Source of the DNA: Deltaproteobacteria bacterium IMCC39524
GTDB taxonomy: Bacteria; Desulfobacterota; Desulfuromonadia; Desulfuromonadales; BM103
Direction: 5' to 3'
Assembly (NCBI GenBank): GCA_029667085.1
Contig: JARUHJ010000004.1
Location: 248,001 to 312,000 of the forward strand
DNA length: 64,000 nucleotides
Shown: positions 31,436 to 40,059 of the stretch, one piece after another
Layout: every line of letters starts with the position of its first letter
Numbering within the stretch: the first letter of the stretch is position 1
The notes under the pieces: generated by a model
Told to the model about the DNA's origin: nothing
The model's input: only the letters and a program-made list of their open reading frames with translations
Databases searched by the model: none
Position numbers and translations under genes: made by a program

Positions 31436-32131
31436 CTAAAGGACCTCGGGAAACACAACCTTCTCAGCAACACCCTCCGGACCCAACCCACCTTCCTCTA
31501 AGCACTCAAGAAAATCAGCCCGAGAGATCTGGCAGGCACCCATGCTGAAAAGATGGGGATTTGGAACCTGGCAATCGAGCAGAACAAAGCCTTCTTGCGC
31601 CAGGTAACGTGCCAACTGTGCCAGAACCACCTTGGAAGCATTGTTCTGGGTGTGAAACATCGACTCGCCAAAGAAAAACTTGCCGAGAGCCACTCCGTAC
31701 AGGCCGCCGACCAGTTCATCAGCACACCATGCCTCTATGGAATGGGCAAAGCCGAACTCGTGCAAGCGTTGGTAAGCAGCCTGCATATCCTTAATCAACC
31801 AGGTCTCCTCACCAACCTCGAGCCGCACGTCTGCGCAGGCGGCGATCACACGTGAGAAAGCACGATTGCAGGTCAGCTGAAAATGACCTTGCCTGATGAC
31901 CCTCTCGAGTCGACGGGAGATGTAGACATGGCGAGGTATCAGTACGCAACGCGGGTCAGGCGACCACCACAAAACCGGTTCATTTTCACCGTACCAGGGA
32001 AAGATGCCGAGCTGGTAAGAGAGAACCAGCCTTTCCGGGGTGAGATCACCACCAACAGCCAGGAGACCTTCCCGGGTCGCCCTCTTCGGATCGGGGAAAA
32101 TCAATTCATTGGAGAGTCGGTAGACAGGCAT
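31436..32131 (-). CDS. aat: Leucyl/phenylalanyl-tRNA-protein transferase
   Basis: 231 residues. It adds Leu or Phe to basic N-termini, creating N-degrons for ClpS-ClpAP. Family signatures are LLAVGGDLTPERL, GIFPWYGENEPVLWWSPDPR (about 43-62), FAHSIEAW and FFGESMFH. It is the last gene of clpS-clpA-aat, so writer, adaptor and protease of the N-degron pathway are together. No Shine-Dalgarno sequence is visible: the bases before the ATG belong to a dispersed inverted repeat that reaches almost to the start codon. Confidence 0.96.
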   Translation of the reverse strand: MPVYRLSNELIFPDPKRATREGLLAVGGDLTPERLVLSYQLGIFPWYGENEPVLWWSPDPRCVLIPRHVYISRRLERVIRQGHFQLTCNRAFSRVIAACADVRLEVGEETWLIKDMQAAYQRLHEFGFAHSIEAWCADELVGGLYGVALGKFFFGESMFHTQNNASKVVLAQLARYLAQEGFVLLDCQVPNPHLFSMGACQISRADFLECLEEGGLGPEGVAEKVVFPEVL

Positions 32132-32147
32132 CAGAAGAGAGGGACGC

Positions 32148-32228
32148 GGGACGCGGAACGAGGGACGAGAGAATCAAAAGCATAGGATTTCATGGTGTTC
32201 GCGTTCCCCGTACCACCTTCCGCGTCCC
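32148..32228. repeat. Dispersed inverted repeat, GGGACGCGGAA type
   Basis: The 11-bp perfect arms GGGACGCGGAA (32148-32158) and TTCCGCGTCCC (32218-32228) flank 59 bp that include further GGGACG units. It occupies nearly the whole clpA-aat gap. Confidence 0.6.
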
Positions 32229-32233
32229 GAATG

Positions 32234-34480
32234 TCAGCTATAGCTGAAATTAAGTTTACCCGCTTTACAGGAGATACGGACCTTACCTCCACCGGCCAAG
32301 CGACCGAAGAGGATTTCATCCGCCAACACATTACCGATTTCACTCTCGATCAGACGTCCGAGCGGTCGCGCCCCGAAGACCGGGTCGTAGCCACGCTGCG
32401 CCAGATCTCGCCGTGCACCGTCGGTCAGACGCAGGGTCACTTTGCGCTCCTGCAGCGAAGCCTGCAATTGACGAATAAACTTATCGACAACGCGGGCCAT
32501 CACGTCTTCGTCGAGGGAACGGAAGGAGATAATCGCATCCAGACGGTTACGGAACTCTGGCGAGAAGGTTTTCTCTACCGCCTGACGCGCCTCACCAGGG
32601 AGACGATCACCAAAACCGATCGGCGCACTGCTCATCTCCCGGGCACCGACGTTGCTGGTCATAATCAGGATCACGTTATGGAAATTGGCCTGGCGACCGT
32701 TGTTGTCCGTCAACGCGCCATGATCCATTACCTGCAAGAGGATATTGTAGATGTCCTCATGGGCCTTTTCGATCTCATCGAGCAGCAACACGGCATGCGG
32801 ATTGCGAATCACGGCATCGGTCAGCAAACCGCCCTGTTCAAAGCCGACATAACCCGGAGGTGAACCGATCAGACGAGACACGGCATGCTTCTCCATGTAC
32901 TCGCTCATATCGAAGCGCAGAAACTCTATGCCCATCTGCGCCGCGAGTTGTCTGGCCACTTCGGTTTTCCCGACACCGGTCGGCCCGGTAAAGAGGAATG
33001 AGCCGGTCGGCTTCTCGGGTTGGCCGAGACCGGCACGGGCACGACGAATCGCCTGGCAGATCTGGGTAATGGCCGCATCCTGGCCAAACACCTGGCGTTT
33101 GACAGAGCGGTCGAGATCCTTCAGTTTACGTCGATCCGTCTGGGCCAGTTTGCGTGCCGGGATACGAGCCATTCCGGCGATCACGGCCTCGATATCGGGA
33201 ACGCCGATCCTTGCCCGCTTGCGAGGATAGATCCGCAACCGGGCCCCGGCCTCGTCAATCACATCGATCGCCTTATCCGGCAGGCGACGGAAGTTAACGT
33301 GTCTTGCAGAAAGATTGGCTGCCGCTTCAAGGGCCGCCGTTGTATATTTCACTCCGTGGTGTTCTTCGTAGGCATTTTTGAGGCCTTGCAGAATCTCAAC
33401 GGTTTCTTCGACAGTCGGCTCCAGCACGTCGATCTTCTGGAAACGCCGAGACAAAGCCCGATCTTTCTCAAAGAGGTTCTTGTATTCCTCGTAAGTGGTG
33501 GACCCGATGCAGCGGAGTTCGCCTGAGCCCAGCCCCGGCTTGAGGATATTGGCAGCATCCAGCGAACCACCGCTGGTCGCACCGGCGCCGACGATCGTAT
33601 GAATCTCATCAACCACCAGAATCGCCCGCGGCCTTTTAGACAAGGCTTTCACCACCGCTTTGAGTCGCTCTTCAAAATCTCCACGGTACTTGGTTCCCGC
33701 CAGCAGAGCACCCATATCGAGCGCAAAGAGTTCAGCATCATGCAAGAGCTCCGGGACATCCTGCTCGAGAATCCGCAGTGCCAGACCCTCGGCGATGGCG
33801 GTCTTTCCAACTCCGGGTTCACCGACCAGAACCGGGTTGTTCTTGCGACGACGGCAAAGGATCTGCACCGTACGCTCCAACTCCGCGGCCCTGCCAACCA
33901 GGGGGTCTATCTTACCCTTGGCGGCCCGTTCAAGCAGGTTGACCGTAAAAGCTTCCAGCGGGTCAACCTTTTTGGCCGGTTTGCCCTCTTGTGATTTGCG
34001 TGGTTGTTCTTCAGACTCGCGTTGCTCAGGCTCGACGTCTTGCAGTGGAACCTTGCTGATGCCATGAGAAACGTAATTCAGGATATCGAGCCGGGATAAG
34101 CCTTCAGCCTTGAGAATCTGTGCAGCCAAACAATCTTCCTGCTCCAAGAGCGCCGCCAGGATATCACCAACACCGATCTCATCGCCGCCGGACGCCTGCA
34201 TATGGGACACTGTCCGCTGCAAAACATTCTGTAAGCCGATCGTTTGCTCGGGCATCTCTTCGTCAAGGTGCTCCAGCGATTCAAGATGCTGTTCGAAATA
34301 AAGCTCCAGGTCCGTGCGCAGCAGATCAACATCGCCACCACAGGCCTGCAGGATTTCCTGGCCATGCTCGTCAAAAAGCATGGCATAGAGAACATGCTCA
34401 GTCGTCAAGAACTCATGGCGACGACGCTGAGCCTCGCGAACTGCAAGGGAAAAGGTTATTTGAACATCTTGATTAAACAT
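32234..34480 (-). CDS. clpA: ATP-dependent Clp protease ATP-binding subunit ClpA
   Basis: 748 residues. A Hsp100 unfoldase that feeds ClpP. The N-domain (1-145, TEHVLYAMLFDEHGQEIL) is followed by AAA+ module 1 (Walker A GEPGVGKTAIAEGLA) and module 2 (GPTGVGKTEVARQLA; Walker B VLLLDEIEKAH), then the C-terminal D2-small domain. An acidic and Lys-rich linker lies at about 150-175. The gene lies downstream of clpS and upstream of aat. clpP is not in the window. Confidence 0.97.
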   Translation of the reverse strand: MFNQDVQITFSLAVREAQRRRHEFLTTEHVLYAMLFDEHGQEILQACGGDVDLLRTDLELYFEQHLESLEHLDEEMPEQTIGLQNVLQRTVSHMQASGGDEIGVGDILAALLEQEDCLAAQILKAEGLSRLDILNYVSHGISKVPLQDVEPEQRESEEQPRKSQEGKPAKKVDPLEAFTVNLLERAAKGKIDPLVGRAAELERTVQILCRRRKNNPVLVGEPGVGKTAIAEGLALRILEQDVPELLHDAELFALDMGALLAGTKYRGDFEERLKAVVKALSKRPRAILVVDEIHTIVGAGATSGGSLDAANILKPGLGSGELRCIGSTTYEEYKNLFEKDRALSRRFQKIDVLEPTVEETVEILQGLKNAYEEHHGVKYTTAALEAAANLSARHVNFRRLPDKAIDVIDEAGARLRIYPRKRARIGVPDIEAVIAGMARIPARKLAQTDRRKLKDLDRSVKRQVFGQDAAITQICQAIRRARAGLGQPEKPTGSFLFTGPTGVGKTEVARQLAAQMGIEFLRFDMSEYMEKHAVSRLIGSPPGYVGFEQGGLLTDAVIRNPHAVLLLDEIEKAHEDIYNILLQVMDHGALTDNNGRQANFHNVILIMTSNVGAREMSSAPIGFGDRLPGEARQAVEKTFSPEFRNRLDAIISFRSLDEDVMARVVDKFIRQLQASLQERKVTLRLTDGARRDLAQRGYDPVFGARPLGRLIESEIGNVLADEILFGRLAGGGKVRISCKAGKLNFSYS

Positions 34481-34557
34481 CTATTTCAGTAACTCCACCC
34501 AGGTAAAGACAACCCTGGTTTGCGGTTAACGTTTCCTTTATTACATTCTAGCAGAAA

Positions 34558-34872
34558 TTAAGCTTGCTCCAGAGAACACCGCAAAGGAAAACCTTCCCTG
34601 CGAGCCATATCATGCACCTTGCTCACCTTGGTTTCAGCAACTTCGAAAGGGTAAACTCCGCACATACCCGCCCCCTTAAAATGGATATGCAACATGATCC
34701 TATTCGCCTCGGTTGGCGATTTGTGAAACACAGCAATCAAGGCCTCGACCACGAACTCCATGGTCGTGTAATCATCGTTGTGCATCAGAACAGTAAACAA
34801 CGGCGGCCGTTTGATACTGGCACGACTTTTATCCTCTGATCGGGTCTGATTTTCAGCAGTCGGCTTTGCCAT
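34558..34872 (-). CDS. clpS: ClpS adaptor of ClpA
   Basis: 104 residues from ATG 34872, with AGGTGA five bases upstream. A distal in-frame ATG at 34890 is less well placed. It delivers proteins with N-terminal Leu/Phe/Trp/Tyr to ClpAP. Typical features are the HNDDYTTMEFVVE pocket segment (N-D-D and the Met gate), HFKGAGMCGVYPFEVAETK and the polar flexible N-terminus. It starts the clpS-clpA-aat operon with a 77-bp gap to clpA. Confidence 0.96.
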   Translation of the reverse strand: MAKPTAENQTRSEDKSRASIKRPPLFTVLMHNDDYTTMEFVVEALIAVFHKSPTEANRIMLHIHFKGAGMCGVYPFEVAETKVSKVHDMARREGFPLRCSLEQA

Positions 34873-35016
34873 CTTTTCACCTGCATCCATTCAACACACT
34901 ACAAATCGAAAAGCTGTCGACTGGCCCTGGCAACAACTCCACAAGACCAGACCCATTAAAAGAATTCTATAGTAGCACAAGCAATCGGGGGCTGTCATCG
35001 CCACCCGCAAGCCGAC

Positions 35017-35044
35017 TTGACTTAAACGGAAACATATATAAAAT
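35017..35044 (+). promoter_or_regulatory. Sigma70-type promoter for the GGDEF/EAL gene
   Basis: TTGACT, 16 bases, TAAAAT. It lies about 90 bp upstream of the gene in the 262-bp gap divergent from clpS. Confidence 0.6.
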
Positions 35045-35134
35045 GAGATGGTAAATACTTTGCGGACTGATCCCACTCTTCAGCCCGATACCATGTTGCT
35101 TGCAGGCAATTCAAGTCATTATTGAGGGCCCTTT

Positions 35135-37099
35135 ATGCCCAAACCTGAACTGAGAAAAAAACCACTCTTGTTTTTGTATTGCTGTTTCTTCGCCGGAGCG
35201 CTCATCGTTGCTTCGGTCACAGCCCTGGAACGCAGCTTTCACGATCTACCGATAGAGCTTGGCCAGCTATGGTTGCCGATTATCTTCGGAGGGCTCATCG
35301 GCGTCCTCTTCGGTCGTTCTGACATCCGCATGCGTGTCATGAGCCATCGCCTCGAAAACAGCGAAAAGCGCTTTTTTCAATTCTACCAGAAGACTCCGGC
35401 CATGCTTCATTCCATGGACAGAGAAGGCCGTCTCCTCTACGTCAGCCAATCATGGCTTGACGCTCTCGGCTACGAACGCGAAGACGTCATCGGTAAAGAT
35501 TTCTTCGAACTTGTCGTCGATGACACTATTGACAAACTTCGCACAGAACATTTTAACCGGCTGAAGACCCTTGGCGAGATCCGGGACAGAAACTACCTCT
35601 TGCGCCAGAAAGACGGATCAAGCATTGCAGTCGCCATCTCCGAGGTGGCTCAACGGGATGCCGACGGTCAACTGACTGAAAGCCTGGCGGTCCTCAATGA
35701 TCTGACCAATCATCGCGCTGCTGAGGAACGCATTGAAAAACTGGCCTACTATGACACCCTGACCGGCCTGCCCAACCGTGCCCTTATGAACGATCGCATT
35801 CTGCAATCAGTGGCCCTGGCACGACGTGACAATCGCCAGGTCGGCGTCTTCTTCTTCGATCTTGACCGTTTCAAACTGATCAACGACACCCAGGGTCACG
35901 CCGTCGGTGACATGGTGTTGCGGTCTGTCGCACAGCGCCTGAAAAAATTTATTCGCGAAGGTGACACCTTTGCCCGACTCGGCGGAGATGAATTCGTTAT
36001 CATTCAAGCCGACCCGAATCATGACCCCAACTTCACCACCATGGGGCGACGTATTCTGGAAACTCTGGGACTGCCCTTCCAAATCGACAGCCGGGAGTTT
36101 TTCACGACGGCCAGCATCGGTGTCGCAATCTACCCGGTTGACGGCGATGATCCGCAAACGCTGCTGAAAAGCGCTGACACCGCCATGTATGTGGCCAAAA
36201 GTCGTGGCCGTAACAACATCCAGTTTTTTTCAGATGACATGAACGCAGCCGCGGTCGCCAAAACCAATCTTGAGAGTCGCCTGCGTCAGGCGCTGAGCAG
36301 CGGTGAATTACAGCAGCACTACCAACCTCAGATTGATCTAGCCACAGGCAAGGTGAGCGGCGTCGAGGCCCTCCTGCGCTGGTACGATCTGGAAGGCAAC
36401 CTGATCCCCCCCGGAAAGATCATCAGTGTTGCAGAAGAAAGCGGGCTGATTTTCCCCCTGGGAGAATGGGTATTGCGCACGGCCTGTGCTCAGTCCAGGA
36501 CCTGGCAGGAGGCCGGCCTGCCACCACTGCGCATGGCTGTGAACCTCTCAGGATATCACATCCGTCAAGCAAACTTCATTGATCACATCGAAGAGATTCT
36601 GAAGGACACCGGCATCGCATTCAACGCTCTCGAGATAGAGATGACCGAGAACTCGGTTATGGGCCATGTCAACGACAGCATCATGGCCCTGACAGACCTT
36701 AAAATTCGAGGCATCAGCCTTGCGATTGACGACTTTGGTACAGGTTACTCGTCACTCCTGTATCTCAAACACTTCCCGATTCACCGTATCAAAATTGCCC
36801 AGGAATTTGTTCGCGACATTATTCACAACCCTGATTACGCGGCGATTGCTGAGGCCATTTTACTGATGGCGAACAGCCTGAACATATCGGTGACGGCCGT
36901 CGGAGTTGAAGACCCCAAACAGTTGGAGTTCTTGCGTGAAAGAAGCTGTGATGAGGTTCAAGGCAAGCTGTTCGGTTCTGCCATGAATGCGGAAGAGATG
37001 ACTGCCTTCCTGAAAGAGGCAAACCTTTTACCCAAAACCTTCGGCAGGAAGACAGGATTCGACAAGATAAAAACAGAGGGCTCCAAGAGAATCCACTAG
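35135..37099 (+). CDS. Membrane PAS-GGDEF-EAL cyclic-di-GMP protein
   Basis: 654 residues. Two N-terminal membrane helices (about 10-30 and 43-61) precede a PAS domain (75-195), a GGDEF domain with an intact RLGGDEF active site (about 280-286), and an EAL domain with VEALLRW (about 410) and DDFGTGYSSL. Both catalytic signatures look intact, so it could make or break cyclic-di-GMP; such fusions are often net phosphodiesterases. It is monocistronic and its stop overlaps that of the convergent YkgJ-family gene by 4 bp. The signal is unknown. Confidence 0.93.
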   Translation: MPKPELRKKPLLFLYCCFFAGALIVASVTALERSFHDLPIELGQLWLPIIFGGLIGVLFGRSDIRMRVMSHRLENSEKRFFQFYQKTPAMLHSMDREGRLLYVSQSWLDALGYEREDVIGKDFFELVVDDTIDKLRTEHFNRLKTLGEIRDRNYLLRQKDGSSIAVAISEVAQRDADGQLTESLAVLNDLTNHRAAEERIEKLAYYDTLTGLPNRALMNDRILQSVALARRDNRQVGVFFFDLDRFKLINDTQGHAVGDMVLRSVAQRLKKFIREGDTFARLGGDEFVIIQADPNHDPNFTTMGRRILETLGLPFQIDSREFFTTASIGVAIYPVDGDDPQTLLKSADTAMYVAKSRGRNNIQFFSDDMNAAAVAKTNLESRLRQALSSGELQQHYQPQIDLATGKVSGVEALLRWYDLEGNLIPPGKIISVAEESGLIFPLGEWVLRTACAQSRTWQEAGLPPLRMAVNLSGYHIRQANFIDHIEEILKDTGIAFNALEIEMTENSVMGHVNDSIMALTDLKIRGISLAIDDFGTGYSSLLYLKHFPIHRIKIAQEFVRDIIHNPDYAAIAEAILLMANSLNISVTAVGVEDPKQLEFLRERSCDEVQGKLFGSAMNAEEMTAFLKEANLLPKTFGRKTGFDKIKTEGSKRIH

Positions 37100-37782
37100 T
37101 CGATCGGAACCATCCCGCCCGAACGAAAGGTTTCCACCAGACCCGGCTCGGCAAGCAGAGCCAGAACGGCAGCGCTTAATCGCCTGGGCCGATGATCGAG
37201 CCCCAGCTCCTCCAGTGCACCGCCCAATTCCGTATAAACCGTATCGATCAATTGTTTCTGGAAGAGATTCATTTCCACGCACGGCGCACCATCCAGGGGT
37301 GCCATGGCGACGGCATCATGACAAACTTCAGGGTCTGTAGAGGTGATTGAACGGCACAAGAGTGGCCGCACGGAGTGAATCATACAACCCCCTTTCGCAT
37401 CCAGGAAGGCACAGGGGACACGTACAAAAAGACGTTCTTCATCATCCAGCCAGCGCGTTCGAGTGAGGAGGTCCTTTAACCGGGCACGCAGGCTGTCGAG
37501 CTGTTGGTCTGAGAAACGCCGCCTTAAAAACCAAGCGATCGTGATTGCTTCAGGGAAGAGAACAGTAACATTCAACACACAGCAGGCCCCACACCCAGGG
37601 CCGCAGGCGACCTGTGCCCTTTCTGCTGAGTCACCGAAGCGGGTCAGGTCTCTCTCCGTAGCCACGGCCAGCAAATGCATCCGCCCGGAGATTTCTGCAG
37701 ACCCGCCACCGGAGCACAGCAACGCTTTGGAAACCTTGCGGACCTGCATTGCGTAACCAGAAAAATCAAACGATTCCTGCAT
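37096..37782 (-). CDS. YkgJ-family cysteine-cluster protein
   Basis: 228 residues from ATG 37782 (GGGAG six bases upstream; a TTG 18 bp further up is less likely). The cysteine cluster CGPGCGACC (about 67-75) with later FLDAKGGCMIHSVRPLLCR fits the YkgJ/CxxCxxCC family, thought to bind zinc or an iron-sulfur cluster. The substrate is unknown. Its 3' end overlaps the GGDEF/EAL gene tail to tail. Confidence 0.85.
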   Translation of the reverse strand: MQESFDFSGYAMQVRKVSKALLCSGGGSAEISGRMHLLAVATERDLTRFGDSAERAQVACGPGCGACCVLNVTVLFPEAITIAWFLRRRFSDQQLDSLRARLKDLLTRTRWLDDEERLFVRVPCAFLDAKGGCMIHSVRPLLCRSITSTDPEVCHDAVAMAPLDGAPCVEMNLFQKQLIDTVYTELGGALEELGLDHRPRRLSAAVLALLAEPGLVETFRSGGMVPID

Positions 37783-38004
37783 GCCGTCTCCCTGGGACAA
37801 CGAAAGAGCACATCATTGCAGTGAAGAGTTGTTAATATACCCTATAATCACAAGACTGTCACATTTCGAGGCTCCACCGGGAGATTGCCCCGGGAGAGTA
37901 ATGACAGCATCAGAAAAATGTATTAGGATGGCGATGTTTGCCGAGATGCTCTTTCAACCCCTTATGCAGAGGCAGTCTAAACTCGCGGATATGGAGAGAT
38001 TATC

Positions 38005-38472
38005 ATGTGGCGTATTGCACTATTGGTTCTGCTTGCCCTGGCAGTCAGTCTGCCTACTTATGCCAAATCCAGCAAGCACAACAAAACAGAGAGACTCAAC
38101 AAACAACAGCAGGCGGAGAGAAGTCGTGAAGAAGTCTTCAGCCCTGCCGAGCGCAATATGATTCGTGCTCAGTTGCAGCAGGAAGAACGTAAAAAGAAGC
38201 AGAAAAAACATAAAAACCTTCCCCCCGGGCTACAGAAGAAGGTCGCTCGCGGCAAAGAACTACCACCCGGCTGGCAGAAGAAGGTTGCTCCAGGAGATAG
38301 CCTTGATTACCAGGTTTATCGTCAAGGACTAAGCCTCCCGGAAGAAATCTTGCGGCGACTGCCACAGCAACCGACCGGCTCAGAAATTATTCAGGTAGAC
38401 GATAGAATTATCCGCCTCAACTCCGCAACCCGGACCATTCTCGACGTCTTCAACCTGAACCCGACTCCCTAA
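38005..38472 (+). CDS. Secreted basic protein, CigR/RcnB-like
   Basis: 155 residues. The signal peptide is 1-20 (LLVLLALAVSLPTYA). A Lys/Gln/Glu-rich helical region (21-72) is followed by two tandem LPPG-(L/W)QKK units (LPPGLQKKVARGKELPPGWQKK), the hallmark of the CigR family, then a DDRIIRLNSATRTILDVF tail typical of RcnB-like periplasmic proteins. The function in this group is unknown. It is followed by a TM2-domain gene after 16 bp, probably in one operon. Confidence 0.8.
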   Translation: MWRIALLVLLALAVSLPTYAKSSKHNKTERLNKQQQAERSREEVFSPAERNMIRAQLQQEERKKKQKKHKNLPPGLQKKVARGKELPPGWQKKVAPGDSLDYQVYRQGLSLPEEILRRLPQQPTGSEIIQVDDRIIRLNSATRTILDVFNLNPTP

Positions 38473-38488
38473 CTAAGGACGCGGCAAA

Positions 38489-38875
38489 ATGCAAGAGAGC
38501 ACCCACACGCCATTGATCGGCTACCTGCTTTGGCTTTTCGGTTTCACCGGAGCACACCGTTTCTACTACGGCCGACCCATCTCCGGAACAATCTACTTCT
38601 TTACACTGGGCCTCTTCCTCATCGGTTGGCTGGTTGATCTTCTGCTTATCCCGGGCATGGACAAGGAGGCAGACCAGCGCTTTTCCTCGGGTCCCGTCGA
38701 CTACAATACCGCGTGGATTCTGCTGACATTCCTCGGACTGTTCGGTGTGCATCGAATGTATATGGGCAAATGGCTGACCGGCATCCTCTATCTGGCGACC
38801 GGAGGTTTGTTTGGCGTAGGTTATATTTACGATTACTGGACACTCAACGATCAACTCTCTGAACTTAACGCATAA
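38489..38875 (+). CDS. TM2-domain membrane protein
   Basis: 128 residues, with two TM2-like hairpins: GYLLWLFGFTGAHRFYYGR...LGLFLIGWLVDLLLIP and ILLTFLGLFGVHRMYMGKW...GLFGVGYIYDYWTLNDQ. Such duplicated TM2/NINE proteins are common small inner-membrane proteins without an assigned function. It lies between the CigR-like and Dabb genes with short gaps (16 and 24 bp). Confidence 0.88.
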   Translation: MQESTHTPLIGYLLWLFGFTGAHRFYYGRPISGTIYFFTLGLFLIGWLVDLLLIPGMDKEADQRFSSGPVDYNTAWILLTFLGLFGVHRMYMGKWLTGILYLATGGLFGVGYIYDYWTLNDQLSELNA

Positions 38876-38899
38876 TTCTTCTAGATCACGGAGCAAAAC

Positions 38900-39190
38900 A
38901 TGATTACCCATCTTGTACTTTTCAAGTTCAAACCGGAAACGACCGAAGCAGAGATTCAACAGCTGGCTGAAGGGCTGGGAGGGCTGCCGCAAAAGATCGA
39001 AGAGATTCGCGAGTTCCGGTTCGGCACAGACGTCATCCACTCTGAACGCTCCTACGATTTTGGCCTGGTCTCCAGCTTTGACGATCTTGACGCTCTGCAA
39101 CGTTACCAGGTACATCCTGAGCATCAAAAAGTCGTCGCCCATGTCAAAGCGATCACCTCGGGCGTCGTTGCTGTCGACTTCGAAGGTTAA
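38900..39190 (+). CDS. Dabb-family stress-responsive alpha/beta-barrel protein
   Basis: 96 residues, the usual length for this dimeric ferredoxin-like fold. MITHLVLFKFKPETTEAEI, the FRFGTDVIHSERSYDFGLVSSFDDLDALQRYQVHPEHQ core and the closing SGVVAVDFEG strand are characteristic. The biochemical role is unclear. GGAGCAAAAC precedes the ATG. It is followed 9 bp later by an aldolase-like gene. Confidence 0.92.
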   Translation: MITHLVLFKFKPETTEAEIQQLAEGLGGLPQKIEEIREFRFGTDVIHSERSYDFGLVSSFDDLDALQRYQVHPEHQKVVAHVKAITSGVVAVDFEG

Positions 39191-39199
39191 GTAAAAACT

Positions 39200-39853
39200 T
39201 TGATCGCAAAGTCACAGGGAAACAACGAAGGCGTCATCAAGTTTCACCTTGATTTCCGTGCAGGCCCCGCGCCAGAAGAGAGTCTTCTTCTGGAGTTAAA
39301 TGCCTGGCGCACCAGGTTCCTTGAGCTTGGGCTAATCGGTCAAGATCCTGACCGTTACGAGGGCTACGGTTTCGGCAATCTCAGCCGCCGCCTGCCGGGC
39401 CAGAGGGGGAATGCCTTTTTAATCAGCGGCACCCAGACCGGCCACCTGGACGCGTTACAGGCGAACCATTACGCCACAGTCCTGCAATGCAACCCCGCGA
39501 AAAACCAGCTGCAGGCCACAGGGCAGATCAAACCGTCATCCGAAGCCCTCTCTCACGGCATTCTTTATCAGGTCAGCCCGAACATCCACTGGGTCATGCA
39601 TCTGCACAGCCCGGACATTTTCAACAATTGCAGAAGCCTGGGCCTTCCGCGCACCGACCCTTCTGCCGCCTATGGCACACCGGAAATGGCCTCTGCAATC
39701 GAAGCCCTGGCTAAAGAGCGGCAAGACTGCCATTCCTCTCTCCTGGTCATGGGAGGGCATCAAGACGGTATTCTGGCCTACGGTGGTGTTGCAGAAGCAA
39801 CCGGCGCTCTTGTCATAAGGACCCTGAACAGAGCATTACAGGAAGCACCTTAA
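39200..39853 (+). CDS. Class II aldolase/adducin-like protein
   Basis: 217 residues from a TTG start; no better ATG exists near the 5' end. YGFGNLSRRLPG, FLISGTQTG, the metal-binding HLHSPDIF (about 134-141) and a distal histidine (GGHQDGILAYG) fit the class II aldolase/adducin fold, in which histidines hold Zn(II). Divergent from characterised fuculose/ribulose-phosphate aldolases, so the substrate is not assigned. Confidence 0.75.
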   Translation: MIAKSQGNNEGVIKFHLDFRAGPAPEESLLLELNAWRTRFLELGLIGQDPDRYEGYGFGNLSRRLPGQRGNAFLISGTQTGHLDALQANHYATVLQCNPAKNQLQATGQIKPSSEALSHGILYQVSPNIHWVMHLHSPDIFNNCRSLGLPRTDPSAAYGTPEMASAIEALAKERQDCHSSLLVMGGHQDGILAYGGVAEATGALVIRTLNRALQEAP

Positions 39854-40059
39854 CAAACGCTGCAAGCGATACGGGCGCAGCAATCATCTTGAGGTTGTTT
39901 TTCTGAAAACACTTTAAGTGTAGTGAATTATCCTGTCACACTCCTCTTGCAGGCTTATCCACAGACTGTTATCTTTGCTTGTCGAACTCAACCGGCCCTG
40001 GAGAAATCACAGAACCTGAGGCCACTGATGCGGGTTCAACCTCTTTTTCGGAGTTCATC

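Noticed and set aside
39955-39963. TTATCCACA, a perfect DnaA box
   Set aside because: It is single, with no cluster of boxes, AT-rich unwinding element or dnaA/dnaN neighbours, so there is no evidence of an origin.
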